The notes: generated by a model from the sequence alone, not told the origin. Counted from the first letter of the stretch, positions 6,461 through 12,931 are shown. The stretch: DNA of 13,454 nucleotides from a bacterium (GCA_021799155.1 JAJZBA010000006.1:1-13454), one strand, 5' to 3'. Numbers and translations: made by a program.

Positions 6461-6497
6461 AAAAGTCCCGTATTATTCAAAAAGATGCGGGGCTTTT
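6461..6497 (+). terminator. Rho-independent terminator
   Basis: AAAAGTCCCG (6461-6470) pairs with CGGGGCTTTT (6488-6497) over 10 bp including one G-U pair, around a 17-nt loop. It ends in four Ts. It lies 21 nt after the stop of the small basic protein. Confidence 0.7.
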
Positions 6498-6516
6498 AAA
6501 TTTATAAACCCTGCGC

Positions 6517-6522
6517 TATTAT
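6517..6522 (+). promoter_or_regulatory. -10 box for leaderless uppP
   Basis: TATTAT sits 6 nt before the uppP ATG at 6529, so transcription would start at or next to the start codon. No Shine-Dalgarno site and no convincing -35 box are visible. Confidence 0.45.
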
Positions 6523-6528
6523 TAAAAA

Positions 6529-7299
6529 ATGAATTTTTTTGATGCCGTCGTACTTGGTATTATTGAGGGGTTTACAGAATTCCTGCCAATTTCTTCAACC
6601 GCTCATTTAATTTTAACCTCGAAAATTATTTCCTTGTCTCAAAACGACTTCTTAAAAAGTTTCGAAATCGCCATTCAGTTAGGCGCTATTTCTTCGGTTA
6701 TCAGTCTTTATGGGAAAAAATTTTTAACCGATTGCCAGTTAAATAAAAAGATTGTCGCCGCTTTTCTGCCGACTATTTTCTTCGGTTTCATCTTTTATAA
6801 AATAATTAAAAATTACTTGTTTGAAAGCATTAGTTTAATACTTGCCTCGCTCTTTCTGGGAGGAATTTTTTTAATTGTTTTTGAAATGTTTTATCGAGAA
6901 AAACCAAACGCCGAAAATAATATTTCAAGGCTTTCCTATAAAAAAGCTTTTCTAATAGGATGCTTTCAGTCAATGGCGATGGTTCCGGGCATTTCTCGCT
7001 CGGCCGCGACCATTATCGGCGGTCTTTTAACCGGTCTTAAAAGAGAAGCTATTGTGGAATTTTCTTTTTTATTGGCCGTTCCGACAATGCTTGCCGCTAC
7101 CGGCTTTGACTTGCTTCATAATGCCGCTTCCTTTTCTTTAAAACAACTTCATCTTCTTTTCTTAGGAATGGTCGCTTCTTTTATTGTCGCAAGAATTGCC
7201 ATTTCTTTTTTTCTGAAATTTATAAAAACGCACAATTTTACTTATTTTGGCGTTTATCGCGTTTTAATCGCTTTTCTGTTTTGGTTGATATTTTTCTAA
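6529..7299 (+). CDS. uppP: undecaprenyl-diphosphatase UppP (BacA family)
   Basis: UppP removes a phosphate from undecaprenyl pyrophosphate to give the lipid carrier reused for peptidoglycan and surface sugars, acting in the cytoplasmic membrane. The 256-aa protein is highly hydrophobic, with about 7-8 membrane segments. It carries both family signatures: EGFTEFLPISSTAHL (13-27) with catalytic-site glutamates E13 and E17, and PGISRSAAT (153-161). Length is close to the E. coli protein (273 aa). Its last 36 bp overlap, tail to tail, the end of the PAP2 gene on the other strand. Confidence 0.95.
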   Translation: MNFFDAVVLGIIEGFTEFLPISSTAHLILTSKIISLSQNDFLKSFEIAIQLGAISSVISLYGKKFLTDCQLNKKIVAAFLPTIFFGFIFYKIIKNYLFESISLILASLFLGGIFLIVFEMFYREKPNAENNISRLSYKKAFLIGCFQSMAMVPGISRSAATIIGGLLTGLKREAIVEFSFLLAVPTMLAATGFDLLHNAASFSLKQLHLLFLGMVASFIVARIAISFFLKFIKTHNFTYFGVYRVLIAFLFWLIFF

Positions 7300-7803
7300 A
7301 AAATTTTTAATCAAAAAGGCGCTTCCTAAACCAATAATCGTTCCGGCTAAAATATCTGAAGGCCAATGAACGCCGACAAAAATTCGGGCTAACCCGATAA
7401 GAAGCGCCAACCCTAAAAAACGCCACCCCCATCTTCGATTGTAATAAAAAACCGCTAAAGCTAAAGCGAAAAAGGCGGCGGCATGTCCCGAAGGAAAAGA
7501 ACTGCTTAAAACGCGGTCAATCAGCGGCTGAATTCCCAGAGACGAAAACGGCCGGGAAGGCTCGTAAAAAAATCTGATTGTTTCCGCAATAATACCGCGG
7601 GCTAAAATTACGGAAAGAACCACCAAAGAAAAAAAATGAATCCGCCGTTTCCAGTCTCTTTCTTTTATTAAAAGAAAAACGACGACAAGAATTAAAAAAT
7701 AACCCAAATAATCGGCGAAAAAAATTCCCAACCAGTCAAACAACCACCATTTGCCGGCTAAATTATGGATAAAACTGAAAATTGAAACGTCGATATTATT
7801 CAT
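7264..7803 (-). CDS. PAP2-family lipid phosphatase
   Basis: The 179-aa membrane protein has about five hydrophobic segments and the three PAP2 motifs: R77-x6-R84-P85 (the family usually has Lys at the first place), PSGH at 104-107 with the catalytic histidine H107, and R140-x5-H146-x3-D150. Bacterial members dephosphorylate undecaprenyl pyrophosphate, phosphatidylglycerol phosphate or lipid A. The exact substrate cannot be told from sequence. Undecaprenyl pyrophosphate (BcrC/YbjG-like) is a fair guess given the adjacent uppP. Its ATG overlaps the end of the RodZ-like gene by 8 bp, so the two are very probably translationally coupled as the last genes of the ftsK operon. Confidence 0.85.
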   Translation of the reverse strand: MNNIDVSIFSFIHNLAGKWWLFDWLGIFFADYLGYFLILVVVFLLIKERDWKRRIHFFSLVVLSVILARGIIAETIRFFYEPSRPFSSLGIQPLIDRVLSSSFPSGHAAAFFALALAVFYYNRRWGWRFLGLALLIGLARIFVGVHWPSDILAGTIIGLGSAFLIKNFLEKYQPKQKSD

Positions 7804-8446
7804 GTTGATAAATTACTTGCCTGATTATTTTTATTTCCTTCCCTAAAAATCTTTTAACCCTAAATTCGACCGTATTGATTCCGGGCTGCAGTGAAAAATC
7901 TTTTTCGAAACGGCCGCTTTCGTCTGTTGCGATTTCTTCGCCGTTGATGGCTAATTTATCTTTTACTCCGATTCTCCCCGAGAGATTAAGCGATGAATCG
8001 TGAACTATTAAATTATCGGCGATCGGACTGACGATTTCAATTTTAGGCGCGCCTAAAAAATCGTCCGCTTTCAAAACAAAAAGGCCGGTGATTAAAATAA
8101 GGATTGTTCCGATAATAAAAAATTTTTTCTTTCGAGGGTTTTTAGAAATAAAACGGTTGCTCGGTAATTTATCGGAGACGCCGGATGTCTTCAATGTTTT
8201 TAGCGCGGTTTCTTCCTTGTAAGCTTTTAAAAACAAATTGACGTCGACTCTTAAAACTTCTGCTATTTTTACCAAATAGCCTCGAAGATAAGGTGTTGGC
8301 GGAAGTTTGGAGAAATCGTTGTTTATTAAAGCCGCCAGATAATAAACCGGGATATCCGTCAATTCCGACAATTTTTCAACGTTTAAGTTCCGAAGCGCGA
8401 TGGCTTCATTTAAAAGATTCGCCAGATTTTTCGATTGATTACTCAT
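7796..8446 (-). CDS. RodZ-like membrane-anchored HTH protein
   Basis: The 216-aa protein has a cytoplasmic helix-turn-helix domain of the RodZ type (about 5-75, with LRNLNVEKLSELTDIPVYYL and YLRGYLVKIAEVL), a basic linker, one transmembrane helix (about 109-126), and an outer beta-rich domain (about 133-216). The last domain has an Ig-like pattern: NGE.I..D..G.F......L..G.N..E. RodZ links the MreB cytoskeleton to the cell wall machinery in rod-shaped bacteria. Proteins of this layout are common in small genomes and may differ from true RodZ in their outer domain. The start codon overlaps the ftsK stop (ATGA), and its stop overlaps the PAP2 start, so it sits in the middle of a tight operon. 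Confidence 0.75.
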   Translation of the reverse strand: MSNQSKNLANLLNEAIALRNLNVEKLSELTDIPVYYLAALINNDFSKLPPTPYLRGYLVKIAEVLRVDVNLFLKAYKEETALKTLKTSGVSDKLPSNRFISKNPRKKKFFIIGTILILITGLFVLKADDFLGAPKIEIVSPIADNLIVHDSSLNLSGRIGVKDKLAINGEEIATDESGRFEKDFSLQPGINTVEFRVKRFLGKEIKIIRQVIYQHE

Positions 8447-10551
8447 ATTTCTTCTGTCTTATCAAAATAAACCTCCCTCGGCTTGGCGCCTTCGCCGGGA
8501 CCAACAATACCTTTAGTTTCCATAATATCAAGAAGTCTGGCCGCCCGAGCGTAACCAACTTTCAATCGGCGCTGAAGCAAAGAAGCCGAAGCCTTTTTTG
8601 CCTCAGCAACCACTTTCACCGCCTCGCTAAAAAGTTCATCTTCTTCATCGTTTGAATAACTTTCAAGCGCTTCTTCAGAAATCATTCCGGCCGGCGAGCT
8701 GCCGTTTTCGAAAACAATCGCCTCTTCTTTCTCCCAAAAATCTTTATTGTTTTCTCTAATAAAATCCGTAACTTTTTTCACTTCTTCTTCGGGAATATAA
8801 GCGCCCTGAATTCTTTTTGGCTTGGAAGATTCGCCCGAAACAAAAAGCATGTCTCCGCCGCCCAGCAGTTTTTCGGCGCCGGCCGTATCAAGTACGGTCC
8901 TAGAATCAACTTGGCTCGGCAATTGTAAAGCAACTCTTGAAGTAATATTAGCTTTAATCAAGCCGGTCACCACTTCTACCGACGGCCGCTGAGTAGAAAG
9001 AATTAAATGCAGGCCGGTTGCTCTTGCCATCTGCGCCAAACGAACAATAAAGCCTTCAATTTCTCTTCCATAAGCGAACATTAAGTCTGCTAATTCATCA
9101 ACCGCTATTAATATATAAGGAAGCGGCTCGTCGGAATGTTTTTTATTGTAGCTTTGAATATCGCGAGAGCCGGCCTGAAGCAACAATTCGTAACGCCTTT
9201 CCATCTCCGAAATTGCCCAACGAAAAACAGAAACCGCTTTTTTTGCTTCGGTAATTACCGGCGAAATCAAGTGGGGCAAGTCGTTATAAAGCGAAAGTTC
9301 GACGCGTTTCGGGTCTATCAAAATCAGACGGAGAGTGCGGGGAGAATTTTTGTAAAGCAAGGATATTAAAATCGAATGAATGGCGATGGATTTCCCCGAA
9401 CCGGTAGTACCGGCAACTAAAAGATGCGGCATTTTGGAGATATCGGGGAAAATCGGCTCGCCGCTGACATCGCGGCCCAAGGCAAAGCTTATTATTCCCG
9501 ATTCGTTAAATTCCGGATACGCCATTAAACTTCCAAGCCTCACCAGAGCGCTGGCTTTATTGGGCACCTCAATTCCTACTAAAGATTTCCCCGGAATCGG
9601 CGCCTCGATTCTTATTGGATGAGCCGCTAAAGCCAAGGCTAAATCTTGGTTAAGCGCGGTAATTCTGGAAAGTTTAACGCCTTCGGCCGGCTTTAAGGTA
9701 TAACGAGTTACTTTCGGCCCGATATTAATTTCTCCCATTTCAACCGGAATACCAAAACTCTCTAAAGTTCTTTTAATAATGTTGGCATTAGCCCGCAAAT
9801 CGCCGGCGGTCGGTTTTTCAATCGAAGATTTCAAAAGCGATAAGGGCGGGGCAATATAATCTTTAAAAGTTTTTGGCAAAACCATTTTTTTGAGCTTAGG
9901 CGGTTCTGTTGTTTTTACGCCGATATCTTCATCTGCTTCTTCGATTTCTTCTTCTTTTTGTTTCGGTTTTTTATTCAATGTTTCCTCAGTAAGCGGCGGC
10001 GCAACGGATGATTCGTTAATTTTAAGCGGCTCGGATTCTCCTGTTTCTCTCCGTTTTTTTATCTTTATAGGAAGATTAAGAGTAATAAGAAGAGAAATGA
10101 CAACAAGGACGACAATAACAACCAACGAGGCTAAATAACCAAAAAGAATTTCCAAAGAACCGACGACTTTTCCGATCAGCCCTCCCTTTTCCGGGAAAAC
10201 AATATCAATTAATCCTAAACCGGCTAACACAAAAAGAATGGCGCCTAAAAAAGTGATTTTATAAATTCTGCGCCTTTCCGAGGTTAGAAAAACGCCGGCT
10301 ATTATTAAGAAAATCAACGGCAAAAGATAATATCCCCACCCGAAAAGATTATTAAAAACTCGATACAAAAACCCCCCCAAGGGTCCGGCATTTTGAAAAC
10401 TCGCCAAAACCAAAATCGCCGCAACACCAAAAAACGCCACCGCCCAAATACTTTTTTTGGTCTCCGGATGAAGACGTAACTCTTCCAATTCTTCTTTTAT
10501 CTTAATTGTTTGCTTTTTTTTAGAATTTCTCTCGCGATTTTTTCGTGCCAT
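8443..10551 (-). CDS. ftsK: FtsK/SpoIIIE DNA translocase
   Basis: FtsK pumps chromosomal DNA at the division septum. Numbered from the ATG at 10551 (702 aa), there are four membrane helices (about 35-53, 73-90, 98-116, 135-160), then an acidic and basic linker (about 165-225). The motor follows with Walker A GTTGSGKS (381-388), LILIDPKRVELS, and Walker B YILIAVDELAD (479-489). A C-terminal gamma winged-helix domain, which in the family reads oriented DNA sites, starts near 630. A TTG at 10602 would add 17 residues, but it lies inside the likely -35 box, and MARKNRERNSKKK is a typical start. It is the first gene of the ftsK, rodZ-like, PAP2 operon and overlaps the next gene by 4 bp. It is complete and all motor motifs are intact. 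Confidence 0.95.
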   Translation of the reverse strand: MARKNRERNSKKKQTIKIKEELEELRLHPETKKSIWAVAFFGVAAILVLASFQNAGPLGGFLYRVFNNLFGWGYYLLPLIFLIIAGVFLTSERRRIYKITFLGAILFVLAGLGLIDIVFPEKGGLIGKVVGSLEILFGYLASLVVIVVLVVISLLITLNLPIKIKKRRETGESEPLKINESSVAPPLTEETLNKKPKQKEEEIEEADEDIGVKTTEPPKLKKMVLPKTFKDYIAPPLSLLKSSIEKPTAGDLRANANIIKRTLESFGIPVEMGEINIGPKVTRYTLKPAEGVKLSRITALNQDLALALAAHPIRIEAPIPGKSLVGIEVPNKASALVRLGSLMAYPEFNESGIISFALGRDVSGEPIFPDISKMPHLLVAGTTGSGKSIAIHSILISLLYKNSPRTLRLILIDPKRVELSLYNDLPHLISPVITEAKKAVSVFRWAISEMERRYELLLQAGSRDIQSYNKKHSDEPLPYILIAVDELADLMFAYGREIEGFIVRLAQMARATGLHLILSTQRPSVEVVTGLIKANITSRVALQLPSQVDSRTVLDTAGAEKLLGGGDMLFVSGESSKPKRIQGAYIPEEEVKKVTDFIRENNKDFWEKEEAIVFENGSSPAGMISEEALESYSNDEEDELFSEAVKVVAEAKKASASLLQRRLKVGYARAARLLDIMETKGIVGPGEGAKPREVYFDKTEEI

Positions 10552-10573
10552 TTGCTTTGATAAATATGCTTTT

Positions 10574-10602
10574 ATTAAATACCAGAATCGGGTAAAATTC
10601 AA
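10574..10602. promoter_or_regulatory. overlapping divergent promoters of ftsK and the phosphomannomutase gene
   Basis: Minus strand: TTGAAT (10602-10597), a 17-bp spacer and TTTAAT (10579-10574) predict a start near 10567, 16 nt before the ftsK ATG. Plus strand: TAAAAT (10593-10598) lies 7 nt before the ATG at 10606, fitting a leaderless mRNA. The plus -10 box and the minus -35 box share bases 10597-10598, so the two RNA polymerases would compete for the site. Confidence 0.5.
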
Positions 10603-10605
10603 CTA

Positions 10606-10986
10606 ATGAATAAAAATATTTTTAAGGCTTACGATATTAGGGGAAAATACCCTGACGAAATCAACGAGGAAGTTGTCCGCAAAATTATTTCTTCGCTTAC
10701 TTCAAAAACTGTTGTTATTGGCCGCGACGCTCGTTTAAGTTCGCCGATACTTTATCAGGCGGCGATAAAAACCCTACACCCTAAACCCTATACCCTAATT
10801 AAAGCCGGCCTGATTACTACCCCAATGCTTTATTTTCTGGTTAATTATTTTAAAGCCGATTTAGGAATTATGATTACCGCTTCGCACAATCCGAAAGAAT
10901 ACAACGGCTTAAAAATCGTCGGTAAAAACGCGGTTCCGATAAGCGGGAGAGAGATTTATAAAATAGTAATGAGAAATGAAAAATGA
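10606..10986 (+). CDS. manB: phosphomannomutase/phosphoglucomutase, N-terminal part (frameshifted gene)
   Basis: The first 126 residues match the start of the alpha-D-phosphohexomutase family: FKAYDIRGKYP (6-16), GRDAR (39-43), TTPMLYF (71-77), and the phosphoserine loop TASHNPKEYNG (91-101) with catalytic S93. The enzyme moves phosphate between C1 and C6 of mannose or glucose to feed nucleotide sugars. This frame ends at a TGA inside a heptamer array. The remaining domains follow in the +1 frame. Residues 57-63 come from another heptamer array that replaces the usual loop and strand before the TTP motif. Either the gene is switched off or decaying, or the two parts are made as separate chains, or a frameshift joins them. 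The -10 box TAAAAT lies 7 nt upstream, with no Shine-Dalgarno site. Confidence 0.9.
   Translation: MNKNIFKAYDIRGKYPDEINEEVVRKIISSLTSKTVVIGRDARLSSPILYQAAIKTLHPKPYTLIKAGLITTPMLYFLVNYFKADLGIMITASHNPKEYNGLKIVGKNAVPISGREIYKIVMRNEK
10771..10798 (+). repeat. heptamer array 1 in the phosphomannomutase gene
   Basis: Four head-to-tail units, ACCCTAC, ACCCTAA, ACCCTAT and ACCCTAA, fill exactly 28 bp. They encode part of the segment between AAIKTL and IKAGLITTP. The units resemble those in the dprA-topA gap (ACCCTAT, ACCCTAG). Confidence 0.9.
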
Positions 10987-10989
10987 GAA
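10969..10989 (+). repeat. heptamer array 2, at the phosphomannomutase frameshift
   Basis: Three units in one phase, ATGAGAA, ATGAAAA and ATGAGAA, cover 21 bp. The stop codon of the upstream frame (10984-10986) and the first ATG of the downstream frame (10976) both lie in the array. Removing one unit joins the two frames. Confidence 0.85.
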
Positions 10990-11962
10990 CTGTGTAAAAA
11001 TCTACGCCGATTTTCTTGGAAAATTTTTAAAACCTCAAAAGCGGTTAAGTGTGATTTTTGATTGCTCAAATGGAACAAGCGGACTTGTTTTAAAGAAAAT
11101 TTTTTCTAATCACCAATTACTAATTACTAATTACTTAAATAATAAACCGGACGGCAGTTTCCCCGCTCACAGCCCTAATCCGCTTGAAAAAGGCAGTCTT
11201 GACGATTTGCGCTCGGCCGTTAAAAAACACAAAGCCGATTTTGGCGTAATTTTTGACGCTGACGCCGACCGGGTTTTTTTTGTCGATAACTTTGGCCGGT
11301 TTGTAAATCCCGATGTTATTGCCCGACTTTTAATCTGGCATCTTAACCCCCGAAAAGCAATTATTGACATTAGGAGCGGCTGGCTCGTTAAAAAAATTCA
11401 AAATTCAAAAATCAAAAATCAAAAATATCACCACCTTTGGCGAGATCCTGTCAGAATGCTGGGCGAATCAAAATTCAAAATTTATAAAAGCAGGGTTGGG
11501 CACTATTATATTAAAAAACTAATGAGAAAAATCGATGCGGATTTTGCCGCGGAATATTCTGGGCATTATTACTTTGCCTCCCGAAGCTTTGGTGAAGGAA
11601 AGTTTTATTTTGATTCCGGTATTTTGACGGCAATCGAAACAATCAACGCCGTTTCAAAATTGCCGTACAAATTTTCCGATTTTATTGATTTATTGCCGCA
11701 ATACTACCGTTCCGGCGAACTAAATTTCAGGATTGCTAATAAAGAAAAATTAATAGAAATGATAGAAAAAAAATATAAAGCCGGAGCAAAAATTTCAAAG
11801 CTTGACGGTCTGACAATGGAATTTCCCGATTGGTGGTTTAATCTTCGGCCGTCAAACACCGAACCGTTAGTTAGACTAAACATCGAAGCGCAATCAAAAA
11901 AATTATTAAACCAAAAAATTAAAGAATTTAAGAAATTTCTTTCCCTGCGCTCTCTGCACTAA
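10976..11962 (+). CDS. manB: phosphomannomutase/phosphoglucomutase, C-terminal part (frameshifted gene)
   Basis: This 328-aa frame carries the rest of the enzyme: the metal-binding FDADADR (93-99) of domain 2, the sugar-binding loop AEYSGHYYF (192-200; the family usually has GE-x-SGH, so Gly is Ala here), and the phosphate-binding RPSNTEP (291-297) in domain 4. Together with the upstream part the length is about 450 residues, as expected for a whole enzyme, and no catalytic residue is lost. It may start at the ATG at 10976, which overlaps the upstream stop as ATGAAAAATGA and would allow re-initiation. The protein has two more heptamer-coded segments (about 45-54 and 141-151). The second is followed by an unusual stretch of about 20 residues before RVGHYYIKK, making that region longer than normal. 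Confidence 0.9.
   Translation: MKNENCVKIYADFLGKFLKPQKRLSVIFDCSNGTSGLVLKKIFSNHQLLITNYLNNKPDGSFPAHSPNPLEKGSLDDLRSAVKKHKADFGVIFDADADRVFFVDNFGRFVNPDVIARLLIWHLNPRKAIIDIRSGWLVKKIQNSKIKNQKYHHLWRDPVRMLGESKFKIYKSRVGHYYIKKLMRKIDADFAAEYSGHYYFASRSFGEGKFYFDSGILTAIETINAVSKLPYKFSDFIDLLPQYYRSGELNFRIANKEKLIEMIEKKYKAGAKISKLDGLTMEFPDWWFNLRPSNTEPLVRLNIEAQSKKLLNQKIKEFKKFLSLRSLH
11109..11136 (+). repeat. heptamer array 3 in the phosphomannomutase gene
   Basis: ATTACTA occurs twice in tandem (11116-11129). It is preceded by ATCACCA (11109-11115) and followed by ATTACTT (11130-11136), all in one phase. It encodes a segment just before the conserved KPDGSFPAHSPNPL. Confidence 0.85.
11396..11430 (+). repeat. heptamer array 4 in the phosphomannomutase gene
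   Basis: ATTCAAA twice (11396-11409), AATCAAA twice (11410-11423) and AATATCA run head to tail in one phase. The encoded IQNSKIKNQK-type peptide lies in an extended loop after DIRSGWLVKK. It resembles the peptide encoded by the dprA array. Confidence 0.9.
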
Positions 11963-11983
11963 AACAATTAATCGAACTTTTAT

Positions 11984-12021
11984 TTACTAAAGTATATGAC
12001 GATCGTCATGTACTTTAGTAA
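11984..12021 (+). terminator. 38-nt near-perfect palindrome, likely terminator of the phosphomannomutase gene
   Basis: TTACTAAAGTA (11984-11994) and TACTTTAGTAA (12011-12021) flank the 14-bp palindrome ATGACGATCGTCAT (11996-12009). The only imperfection is T11995 opposite G12010, which is a G-U pair in plus-strand RNA. CTTTTCTTT follows closely on the plus strand. It lies 21 nt after the stop, in the 100-bp gap between convergent genes. The lack of a loop and the symmetry also fit a protein-binding site. Confidence 0.55.
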
Positions 12022-12062
12022 GTTCTTTTCTTTAATTTAATTTCTTCAATAAAAAATAATAT

Positions 12063-12917
12063 TTATTGTTTTCTTGTAAAAATCGCGATTTTCTGATTGT
12101 TAATCAATAATTTAATCGTACCGTCTCTGTCGGTACGGAAAATCTGGCTGCCGACCGAAGCTAAGTTTTTTAAAGTCTGTTCTGCGGGATGACCGTAAGA
12201 ATTTCTACCGACTTCGATAACCGCTATTTTCGGCGTTATTTTCTCTAAAAAATTTTTACTTGAAGAAAATCTTGAACCGTGGTGGTTGACTTTTAAAACG
12301 TCAATGTCTAAATCGTGTTTCAGTGCCAGGCTTTCTTCCGTTTTTGAATCAATATCGCCGGCGAACAGCGCTTTTGTTCCACCGCTTGTTATTTTTATCG
12401 CCAATCCCCAATCGTTCGGCTCGGCGCTTTGAAGCAGATTTAAAGAAGGCAAAAGAATATCAAAATGCGCATTAAGATAATTAATTTTATCGCCTTCGCC
12501 GAGCGCGATTGTCGGAATTTTATTTTCTTGAATAATTTTTTCCAAATCTTTAAAACTCTGCGCCAGGCCGCTTCTACCGGGAGAAATAAAGGCGCCGACT
12601 TTGTATCTTTTTAAAACATCGATTAAACCGCCGAAATGATCCGCTTGAGGATGAGAAAGAATTACCAAATCAATATAACGGTCGGTTGGCCGTGAAACAT
12701 AATTCAACTCTTCAAGAATCTTATTATTGGGGCCGCCGTCGATTAAAATTTTCACGTTGTTTGACAAAACTATCAATTCGCCGTCTCCTTGCCCGACGTC
12801 AAGAAAGTAGAGTTCAGCGTTTTGATTTGGCCGAGCAAATAAAATCTGATACCAAACAAAGCCGTCAAAAATAACAAGAAATAAAATCAATAAAATAAAC
12901 CAATTATCAGATTTCAT
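12063..12917 (-). CDS. ComEC-like metallo-beta-lactamase-fold hydrolase, membrane-anchored
   Basis: The 284-aa protein has an N-terminal hydrophobic anchor or signal (about 7-27) and then a metallo-beta-lactamase domain like the C-terminal part of ComEC. Motifs are LDVGQGD (39-45), H89-P-Q-A-D93-H94, AGDID (186-190), NHHGS (211-215) and YGHP (241-244). In ComEC this domain is thought to degrade the non-transported DNA strand at the outer face of the membrane. Here there is no ComEC channel domain, so it may be a solo secreted nuclease or another phosphoesterase. Q91 stands where many members have His or Asp in HxHxDH, so metal binding may differ. The gene lies downstream of the TrpR-like gene on the same strand. 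A 14-bp duplication and two palindromes precede it. Confidence 0.85.
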   Translation of the reverse strand: MKSDNWFILLILFLVIFDGFVWYQILFARPNQNAELYFLDVGQGDGELIVLSNNVKILIDGGPNNKILEELNYVSRPTDRYIDLVILSHPQADHFGGLIDVLKRYKVGAFISPGRSGLAQSFKDLEKIIQENKIPTIALGEGDKINYLNAHFDILLPSLNLLQSAEPNDWGLAIKITSGGTKALFAGDIDSKTEESLALKHDLDIDVLKVNHHGSRFSSSKNFLEKITPKIAVIEVGRNSYGHPAEQTLKNLASVGSQIFRTDRDGTIKLLINNQKIAIFTRKQ

Positions 12918-12931
12918 TTATAAGATTTCAT
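12914..12931 (-). other. possible 5-codon upstream ORF
   Basis: TAAATGAAATCT occurs twice, 14 bp apart, so the start of the hydrolase gene is duplicated upstream. The first copy opens a five-codon ORF (MKSYK) whose TGA overlaps the true ATG as ATGA. This layout allows translational coupling, but no ribosome binding site supports it. Confidence 0.3.

Noticed and set aside
6420..6461. 13-residue ORF starting at GTG 6420 with AAAGGGGG upstream
   Set aside because: It overlaps the end of the small basic protein gene, is very short and resembles nothing. The G-run is explained by Lys/Gly codons of that gene.
10552..10602. TTG at 10602 as the ftsK start
   Set aside because: It overlaps the likely -35 box and adds no conserved residues. 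The ATG at 10551 gives a typical N-terminus.
10771..10798. ACCCTAA repeats as eukaryotic telomere contamination
   Set aside because: Only four units occur, inside an otherwise normal bacterial enzyme gene, and related units lie in the dprA-topA gap. The likeness to the plant telomere repeat is coincidence.
10984..10986. TGA in the mutase gene as a recoded glycine codon
   Set aside because: The downstream homology is in another frame, so reading through TGA would not restore it, and TGA ends other genes such as rel and ftsK.
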